DNA of 9,087 nucleotides from Actinomycetota bacterium (GTDB lineage: Bacteria > Actinomycetota > Actinomycetes > S36-B12). The notes under the pieces are model-generated. The model had not been told where the DNA came from. It ran no database searches and saw nothing but the letters and a program-made list of their open reading frames with translations. Location of the stretch: the NCBI GenBank assembly GCA_026392575.1, contig JAPLBU010000012.1, forward strand, positions 1 through 9,087, in the 5' to 3' direction. How positions within the stretch are numbered: the stretch's first letter is position 1; each line of letters begins with the position of its first letter. The position numbers and the translations under genes are program-made. Below, in pieces: positions 4,550-9,087 of this stretch.

Positions 4550-6208
4550 CTACATCCGCTCCGGCGTGCTCACACCCAGCATCCCCAGCCCGTTGGCGAT
4601 CGTCTGCCGAGCCGACGCGCACAGCCACAACCGCGCCACGTGAATGGGGGCAAGCTCCTCGTCGCCGCGGGGCAGCACCCAGCACACGTCGTAGAAGCGG
4701 TGGTACGCCGTGGCCAGGTCCTCGAGGTAGCGGGCGACACGATGCGGCTCGCGCAGCTCTGCCGCACTCGCGACGATGCGCGGGAACTCACCGATCATGC
4801 CGAGCAGGTTGTTCTCCCGCTCGTGGTCGAGGAGCGACGGGTCGAAGTCGGCGGCGCGCCAGTCGATGCCGAGCTCTGCGGCGTTTCGCAGTACCGACGC
4901 GATGCGGGCGTGCGCGTACTGCACGTAGAACACCGGGTTCTCGCTGGTGGCGCGCGTCATCTCCTCGAGGTCGAGGGTCAGCGGCGAGTCGGCCGGGTAG
5001 CGACCGAGCGTGTAGCGCGCGGCATCGACGCCGACCTCCTCGACGAGATCGTCGAGCGTGACGATCGTGCCCGCCCGCTTGGACAGCTTGACCTCCTCGC
5101 CGCCACGCGTGATCTTCACGAGCTGGCCGATGAGCACCTCGACGTTGTCGTCCATGTCGTCGCCCGCGCACGCAGCAACGGCCCGCAGCCGATTGACGTA
5201 GCCGTGATGGTCGGCGCCGAGCAGATAGATGTTGAGGTCGAAGCCACGCGCGCGCTTGTCGACGTAGTACGCGGTGTCGGAGGCGAAGTAGGTGAACTCT
5301 CCATCCGCCTTGATCAGCACGCGGTCCTTGTCATCGCCGAAGTCGGTGGTGCGCAACCACACCGCGCCCTCGAGTTCGTAGACATGACCCTGTTCCATCA
5401 GCTTCGCCAGGCCGCGTGCGACGGCACCGGACTCGTGAAGAGCGCGCTCGGATGCCCACACGTCGAAGTGCGTGCGGAACAGTGCGAGCACCTGCTGCTG
5501 CTGCTTGAGCTGCAGCGCATACGCGGTCTCGCGGAAGGCGATGAACTGCTCGGCCTCGGGCAGGCTCGTGATGTCCGGCCTGGCGATGACGATGGCCGCA
5601 GCGAGGTCGAGGATGTACCCGCCGTGGTAGCCGTCGGCCGGCACCGGACGGCCATTCGCGGCAGCCATGACGGACGCCCCGAACTTGTCCATCTGCATGC
5701 CACGATCGTTGACGTAGAACTCCGTCGACACCGTCGCGCCGGCAGCAGCGAGGACACGCGCGATGGCGTCGCCGACAGCCGCCCAGCGGGTGTGCCCGAG
5801 GTGCAGCGGTCCGGTCGGATTAGCGGAGATGAACTCGACGTTGACGACCCGGCCGGCAAGCGCGGTGCCGTGGCCCCACTTCTCCCCCGCCGTCACGACC
5901 GTGCGGGCCAGTTCGCCCTGAGTGGCGCTGTCGAACTTCACGTTGACGAAACCCGGGCCGGCCACCTCGGCACTCGCGATGCCGTCGACCTCGACGAGCC
6001 GCTCTGCCAGCAGGGTCGCGATCTCGCGCGGCGGGAGGCCGGCCTGCTTGGCCAGGGCCAGCGCGATGCTCGTGGCGTAGTCGCCGTGCTCACGTGACTT
6101 CGGGCGCTCGACCTTGACCTCCGGGACGACATCAACCGTCAGGCGACCCTCCGCGACGAGCGCGGAGATGAGGTCGGTCAGGGCGGCGGAGAGTTCGTCG
6201 GCAGTCAC
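4550..6208 (-). CDS. argS: Arginyl-tRNA synthetase
   Basis: ArgS charges tRNA-Arg with arginine in the cytoplasm. The 552-aa protein is complete and of normal length. An N-terminal Add1 domain (about 1-95) recognises the tRNA D-loop. The class I catalytic core carries the HIGH-type HLGH (136-139, in NPTGPLHLGHTRWAAVGD) and the KMSKS-type KLSKR (374-378, in EVKLSKRAGT). The C-terminal DALR anticodon-binding domain runs from about 425 to ERM at the end. The GTG at 6208 has no ribosome binding site but a TAGGCT hexamer six bases upstream, so the mRNA is probably leaderless. A tRNA-Arg gene lies 1.4 kb upstream on the other strand, as in several actinobacteria. The gene is essential, so the small genes after it have a protected position. 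Confidence 0.97.
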   Translation of the reverse strand: MTADELSAALTDLISALVAEGRLTVDVVPEVKVERPKSREHGDYATSIALALAKQAGLPPREIATLLAERLVEVDGIASAEVAGPGFVNVKFDSATQGELARTVVTAGEKWGHGTALAGRVVNVEFISANPTGPLHLGHTRWAAVGDAIARVLAAAGATVSTEFYVNDRGMQMDKFGASVMAAANGRPVPADGYHGGYILDLAAAIVIARPDITSLPEAEQFIAFRETAYALQLKQQQQVLALFRTHFDVWASERALHESGAVARGLAKLMEQGHVYELEGAVWLRTTDFGDDKDRVLIKADGEFTYFASDTAYYVDKRARGFDLNIYLLGADHHGYVNRLRAVAACAGDDMDDNVEVLIGQLVKITRGGEEVKLSKRAGTIVTLDDLVEEVGVDAARYTLGRYPADSPLTLDLEEMTRATSENPVFYVQYAHARIASVLRNAAELGIDWRAADFDPSLLDHERENNLLGMIGEFPRIVASAAELREPHRVARYLEDLATAYHRFYDVCWVLPRGDEELAPIHVARLWLCASARQTIANGLGMLGVSTPERM

Positions 6209-6214
6209 GGCGTG

Positions 6215-6220
6215 AGCCTA
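6215..6220 (-). promoter_or_regulatory. Candidate leaderless -10 element for argS
   Basis: TAGGCT on the minus strand, six bases before the GTG start at 6208. It has the same spacing as the elements before lysA and the AbrB-type antitoxin. No -35 is evident. Confidence 0.45.
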
Positions 6221-6249
6221 TCCGCGCCGTCGGGATGACCCGGACATCC

Positions 6250-6279
6250 GAAGGGCCCCGCCGATTGGCGGGGCCCTTC
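6250..6279. terminator. Perfect 13-bp GC-rich hairpin upstream of argS
   Basis: GAAGGGCCCCGCC (6250-6262) pairs perfectly with GGCGGGGCCCTTC (6267-6279) around a GATT loop. The stability and form are those of an intrinsic terminator, though neither side has a long T-run. No recognised gene ends directly before it in either direction. It lies between the divergent argS and the small membrane protein gene, so it may shield argS from transcription read out of the minus strand, or block read-through in both directions. Confidence 0.6.
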
Positions 6280-6285
6280 AGCTTC

Positions 6286-6320
6286 GTCCGGACTCAGGTC
6301 CCCCGACATGTGATCCGGAC
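6286..6320. repeat. 7-bp inverted repeat between argS and the small membrane gene
   Basis: GTCCGGA (6286-6292) and TCCGGAC (6314-6320) are inverted copies 21 bases apart. They lie just past the hairpin and could be a binding site for a regulator of the divergent genes. Chance is also possible in GC-rich DNA. Confidence 0.25.
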
Positions 6321-6383
6321 AGGGTTGGTGTTCCCGCCGCCGGGCCTGCCCAAACCCGTCGTCCACAGGCCGGATCTGTAAGG

Positions 6384-6389
6384 CACAAT
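6384..6389 (+). promoter_or_regulatory. Candidate leaderless -10 element for small membrane protein
   Basis: CACAAT lies six bases before the ATG at 6396, the same distance seen at three minus-strand genes in this window. It matches TATAAT at four of six positions. No -35 is clear. Confidence 0.35.
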
Positions 6390-6395
6390 GTGGAC

Positions 6396-6689
6396 ATGGC
6401 CGAGGACGAGATCGAGCGACTCCTGCGGGAGATCGACGCCACCACCGCGAAGCCGACCGCACAGCCGCCAGCGCCGAAGGCGTCGGCCGGGGTCGCCACG
6501 TCAGACGGATCCTCGTCAGGCGGCCGGCTGGTCTTCGCCGGCATCGCCGCCGCCGCACTCGGCGTCGGCGCCTTCCTCTTCGGCATCTTCACCCCGTGGA
6601 CCGACGCCCTCGACATGGGCGTAGCGGGAGCGGGCGCAGCGTTCATCACCGCACTGGTGGCCGGCCCGCCCCGCTGGTTCTCTAACTGA
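6396..6689 (+). CDS. Small two-helix membrane protein of unknown function
   Basis: This protein of 97 residues is not recognised as a named family. It has an acidic amphipathic N-terminus (MAEDEIERLLREIDA), a low-complexity linker rich in Ala, Pro, Ser and Gly, and two hydrophobic segments, LVFAGIAAAALGVGAFLFGIF and VAGAGAAFITALVA, separated by TPWTDALDMG. A membrane hairpin with a cytoplasmic N-terminal tail is the simplest topology. ATG at 6396 is preferred over GTG at 6390 because of the -10-like element six bases upstream. Its end overlaps the convergent YihY gene by 8 bp, so the two transcripts are antisense at their tails. Confidence 0.65.
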   Translation: MAEDEIERLLREIDATTAKPTAQPPAPKASAGVATSDGSSSGGRLVFAGIAAAALGVGAFLFGIFTPWTDALDMGVAGAGAAFITALVAGPPRWFSN

Positions 6690-7542
6690 CCTCGGCGGCG
6701 GCATCGGCCTGACGCTGGTTGTCGGCCTCGATGATCGCGCCCCACAGCAGGGCGACGAAGCACAGGTACAGCCACAGCAGGATGACCACTGCCGTACCGA
6801 AGACCAGCACCGCCGCACTCAGGCTGGCGGAGTAGCGGGCATAGATCCCGACACCGATCGTGACCGCGGTGATGCCGAAGGTGCCGGCGATTGCACCGCG
6901 TGATGTCCACGCCACCCGACGCGGCTGGTTCGGCGAATGGTGGAGGACCCAGCGAACCACGAGGTAGAGCAACAAGATGGCGATCGTCCAGTCGACGAAC
7001 CAGTTGCCGCTGGTCAACGCGAAGTCCGTCACCCCGAACCACTCCAGGACGCGCGGCAGCAACGTCAGGGCAATGACGACCGCGACGGCCGCCACGATCG
7101 CGACCAGGGTGATCACCGCCGAGATCCCACGCTCGATCAACCCGCTTCTCGTCTCCGCGACGCCGAAGATCGTGTTCATCTCCATCCGCAGGCCGAAGAC
7201 CACTTTCGACGAGGCGTAGATCGCGATCAGCGCGCTGACGACGGTGGTGATCGTGAAGGCACTCGCGGAGGCGTGCTCGATCGTCCCCATCAGGGCGTCG
7301 ATCATCGGCTGGAGGTTCCCGAGCGACTCGGGCGCGTTGCTCGCCAGGCGCTCGAGGGCGGCCTTGACGTCGGCCGGATCGAGGAACAGTCCTGCGAGTG
7401 TCCCGAAGGCGAGAGCCGCCGGCGCGATGGACAGGGCGACGAAGTAGGCCAGGCCGCCAGCGGCCAGCGATGCGCGCGTGCGCTGATAGTCCAGGGACAG
7501 TCGCCTGCCCCAGTCGATGATCTCCTGCACCCGCGCTCGCAC
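6682..7542 (-). CDS. YihY/UPF0761-family membrane protein
   Basis: This 286-aa inner-membrane protein belongs to the YihY/virulence factor BrkB family (once misnamed RNase BN), whose function is unsettled. About six hydrophobic segments are visible: roughly 29-54, 93-118, 138-162, 183-200, 217-234 and 240-272. The family signs are the early RTRASLAAGGLAYFVALSIAPAAL region, the EMNTIFG stretch after the second helix, and the C-terminal LYLCFVALLWGAIIEADNQR, where WG and the following E are typical. The start is a GTG at 7542 with a weak AAGGA upstream; an ATG at 7550 is out of frame. The gene diverges from the tRNA-Arg gene and converges on the small membrane protein gene with 8 bp overlap. 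It appears intact. Confidence 0.85.
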   Translation of the reverse strand: MRARVQEIIDWGRRLSLDYQRTRASLAAGGLAYFVALSIAPAALAFGTLAGLFLDPADVKAALERLASNAPESLGNLQPMIDALMGTIEHASASAFTITTVVSALIAIYASSKVVFGLRMEMNTIFGVAETRSGLIERGISAVITLVAIVAAVAVVIALTLLPRVLEWFGVTDFALTSGNWFVDWTIAILLLYLVVRWVLHHSPNQPRRVAWTSRGAIAGTFGITAVTIGVGIYARYSASLSAAVLVFGTAVVILLWLYLCFVALLWGAIIEADNQRQADAAAEVS

Positions 7543-7592
7543 GTCGCCATCCTTGCCGACGGATGCACGTCAGCGCCCATCCGGCTCGCTGA

Positions 7593-7598
7593 TAGCCT
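7593..7598 (+). promoter_or_regulatory. Candidate -10 for tRNA-Arg
   Basis: TAGCCT lies 12 bases before the mature tRNA start, a reasonable distance for a short 5' leader. The same hexamer occurs before lysA. No -35 is evident. Confidence 0.35.
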
Positions 7599-7610
7599 GT
7601 TGCGGCCCGA

Positions 7611-7686
7611 GCCCCCGTAGCTCAGGGGATAGAGCGCCGGTTTCCGGTACCGTAGGTCGCAGGTTCAAATCCTGCCGGGGGCACCA
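7611..7686 (+). tRNA. tRNA-Arg (anticodon CCG)
   Basis: The sequence folds as a full cloverleaf. The acceptor stem is GCCCCCG (7611-7617) with CGGGGGC (7676-7682). The D stem is GCTC/GAGC, the anticodon loop TTCCGGT (7642-7648) has anticodon CCG at 7644-7646, the variable loop is AGGTC, and the T stem GCAGG/CCTGC encloses TTCAAAT. A discriminator A and an encoded CCA (7684-7686) follow. It reads the arginine codon CGG. One flaw is seen: the outer anticodon-stem pair is C7637 against T7653, a mismatch where the usual tRNA has C-G. The DUF779 gene ends 10 bases away on the opposite strand, and no T-run terminator is seen after the tRNA. Confidence 0.95.
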
Positions 7687-7696
7687 AGCCCGAGGA

Positions 7697-7981
7697 CTAC
7701 TGCGTCACGCCCACGAAAACCGGATGGTCGGCCAGCTCGGCCGCCTCCTCGTCGGTGAACAGTCGCGAGCGAGTGTGAAACCGCATCCCCTCACTCACCT
7801 CGAGGGAGAAGCCACCGCCACGGCCGGGGATCGCGTCGATGGTGAGCCGGGTGTGCTCCCAGTAGGCGAACTGGGATGCCGACATCCAGAAGCCGATCGG
7901 CTCGGGGATGCCGTCGATGACGAGCTCCTCGAGGCGCACGTCCTGGCCACCGGTGCGAAACTCCCCCGCCAGGTAGCACAT
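7697..7981 (-). CDS. DUF779 protein, 5'-truncated, downstream of aldehyde dehydrogenase
   Basis: DUF779 genes usually follow an aldehyde dehydrogenase gene, as here, and their role is unknown. The visible 94 residues match the C-terminal two thirds of the family: MCYLAGEF (1-8), MSASQFAYWEHTRLTIDAIPGRGGGFSLE (33-61) and GMRFHTRSRLFT (65-76). Complete members have about 35 residues before this, including a Gly-Gly-Cys-Cys-Asp-Gly motif, and read ...GS(S/A)PMCY. In frame, the three codons before the ATG spell SAP, so homology continues there and then stops. An out-of-frame ATG lies at 8010, 14 bases after the aldehyde dehydrogenase stop, where the original start is expected. An out-of-frame deletion between them is likely, making this a probable pseudogene unless the short form is used. 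No ribosome binding site precedes the ATG. Confidence 0.8.
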   Translation of the reverse strand: MCYLAGEFRTGGQDVRLEELVIDGIPEPIGFWMSASQFAYWEHTRLTIDAIPGRGGGFSLEVSEGMRFHTRSRLFTDEEAAELADHPVFVGVTQ

Positions 7982-8024
7982 CGGGGCGGATTTAGGCTCC
8001 GCACGCTCATTTCGCCGGGCTGGC

Positions 8025-9087
8025 TTAGAAGAAGCCGAGCTTCTTGGCGGAGTACGAGACGAGGAGGTTCTTCGTCTGCTGGTAGTGGTCGAGCATCATC
8101 AGGTGGGTCTCACGACCGATGCCGGACTGCTTGTACCCGCCGAACGCGGCATGTGCCGAGTAGTCGTGGTAGCAGTTCGTCCAGACACGACCCGCGTGGA
8201 TCGCCCGACCCGCACGGTAGGCGGTGTTGCCGTTACGGCTCCACACACCGGCGCCGAGGCCGTAGAGGGTGTCGTTCGCGATCGAGATGGCATCATCGAA
8301 GCCGGTGAACTTAGCGACCGAGACGACCGGCCCGAAGATCTCCTCCTGGAAGATGCGCATCGCGTTGTTGCCCTCGAAGACGGTCGGTGCGCAGTAGAAG
8401 CCACCCGACAGGTCGCCGCCCAGGTCGACGCGCTCGCCGCCGGTGAGCACCGTGGCGCCCTCGGCCTTGCCGATGTCGATGTAGGACAGGATCTTCTCGA
8501 GCTGCTCGCTGCTGGCCTGGGCGCCGATCATCGTGTTGATGTCGAGCGGGTTGCCCTGGACGACCTTCTTGGTACGCGCAACGGCATCGCCGAGGAACGA
8601 GTCGTAGATGGTCGACTCGATGAGCGCACGCGACGGGCAGGTGCAGACCTCGCCCTGGTTCAGCGCGAACATCGTGAAGCCCTCGAGCGCCTTGTCGTAG
8701 AAGTCGTCATCGGCCTGAGCAACATCCTCGAAGAAGATGTTCGCGCTCTTGCCGCCGAGCTCCAGGGTGACGGGGATGATGTTCTCCGCCGCGTACTGCA
8801 TGATCAGGCGGCCCGTGGTGGTCTCACCGGTGAAGGCGACCTTCGCGATCCGTCGTGACGATGCCAGCGGCTTGCCGGCCTCGACGCCGAACCCGTTGAC
8901 GATGTTGAGCACGCCCGGGGGCAGCAGGTCGCCGATGATCGACATCAGGAAGTGGATCGACACCGGGGTCTGCTCGGCCGGCTTGAGGATCACGCAGTTA
9001 CCGGCTGCGAGCGCCGGTGCCAGCTTCCAGACGGCCATCAGGATGGGGAAGTTCCACGGGATGATCTGCGCGACGACGCCCAGGGGC
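8025..9087 (-). CDS. Aldehyde dehydrogenase, C-terminal part (cut by window edge)
   Basis: The enzyme oxidises aldehydes to acids with NAD(P)+, probably acetaldehyde or other short-chain aldehydes; the DUF779 partner suggests the ExaC/AldB-type group. The frame is open to the right edge, so the fragment is about 353 residues of roughly 505. Counting from the first complete codon, the coenzyme-site PWNFP is at 10-14, LKPAEQTP at 34-41, the FTGETTTG turn at 85-92, the general-base ELGGKS at 109-114, and the catalytic cysteine in GEVCTCPSR is Cys148. EEIFGPVVSV follows further on. All key residues are present and the C-terminus (SAKKLGFF) is the normal end of the group. The gene ends 43 bases before the DUF779 ATG, in the same orientation, as an operon. 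Confidence 0.95.
   Translation of the reverse strand, partial: PLGVVAQIIPWNFPILMAVWKLAPALAAGNCVILKPAEQTPVSIHFLMSIIGDLLPPGVLNIVNGFGVEAGKPLASSRRIAKVAFTGETTTGRLIMQYAAENIIPVTLELGGKSANIFFEDVAQADDDFYDKALEGFTMFALNQGEVCTCPSRALIESTIYDSFLGDAVARTKKVVQGNPLDINTMIGAQASSEQLEKILSYIDIGKAEGATVLTGGERVDLGGDLSGGFYCAPTVFEGNNAMRIFQEEIFGPVVSVAKFTGFDDAISIANDTLYGLGAGVWSRNGNTAYRAGRAIHAGRVWTNCYHDYSAHAAFGGYKQSGIGRETHLMMLDHYQQTKNLLVSYSAKKLGFF

Noticed and set aside
4508..6097. Long + strand open frame across argS
   Set aside because: Antisense shadow of argS; the arginine and aspartate rich product matches no family that I recognise.
6205..6558. Open frame on the minus strand overlapping the argS leader and the small membrane gene
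   Set aside because: It is antisense to a better-supported gene, has arginine-rich composition typical of a shadow frame and no start context.
7611..7686. tRNA-Arg as an integration site for a mobile element
   Set aside because: I see no second copy of the tRNA 3' end in the window and no integrase, so nothing supports an attachment site.
1..9087. CRISPR array or rRNA genes
   Set aside because: No regularly spaced identical repeats and no rRNA-like stretches are seen.

Overview
The window comes from a high-GC actinobacterium. The order tRNA-Arg(CCG), argS, lysA is typical of that phylum, and the ArgS and LysA sequences look like those of Micrococcales (perhaps Microbacteriaceae). The family placement is an inference. 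Several genes also seem to be transcribed as leaderless mRNAs, with a -10-like hexamer exactly six bases before the start codon, which is common in Actinobacteria.

Right part (about 6200-9087, mostly housekeeping). From the right edge inward there is the C-terminal part of an NAD(P)-dependent aldehyde dehydrogenase, with its usual partner, a DUF779 gene, immediately downstream. The DUF779 gene has lost its 5' third. Next come a tRNA-Arg(CCG) on the + strand, a YihY/UPF0761 membrane protein on the - strand, a small two-helix membrane protein on the + strand, and a perfect 13-bp hairpin in front of argS.

Central part (2290-6208). In most actinobacteria argS is followed directly by lysA. Here six small genes on the same strand lie between them, and they form three complete toxin-antitoxin modules of three unrelated types: a DUF1778 (TacA-like) antitoxin with a GNAT toxin (TacT-like), an AbrB/MazE-type antitoxin with a RelE/ParE-like toxin, and HicA with HicB. 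Each module has its own gene overlap or spacing and its own repeat-rich upstream region. The first two have clear palindromic or repeated candidate operators. The compact module array inside an essential-gene cluster is the most striking feature of the window.

lysA is full length at both ends but appears to lack about 25 residues directly after the EPGR motif, in frame. This removes the strand that normally links the barrel to the C-terminal domain. It may be a natural variant, a damaged gene or an assembly error.

Left part (1-947, + strand). A tightly overlapping operon enters from the left: the tail of an unknown gene, a roughly 102-aa protein of unknown function, and a 198-aa protein with a QGDIF and LPQPCEY pattern. 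It ends one base from the lysA stop codon, in the place where hom (homoserine dehydrogenase) would be expected. I cannot assign a function. It may be the end of an accessory, possibly defence-related, operon.
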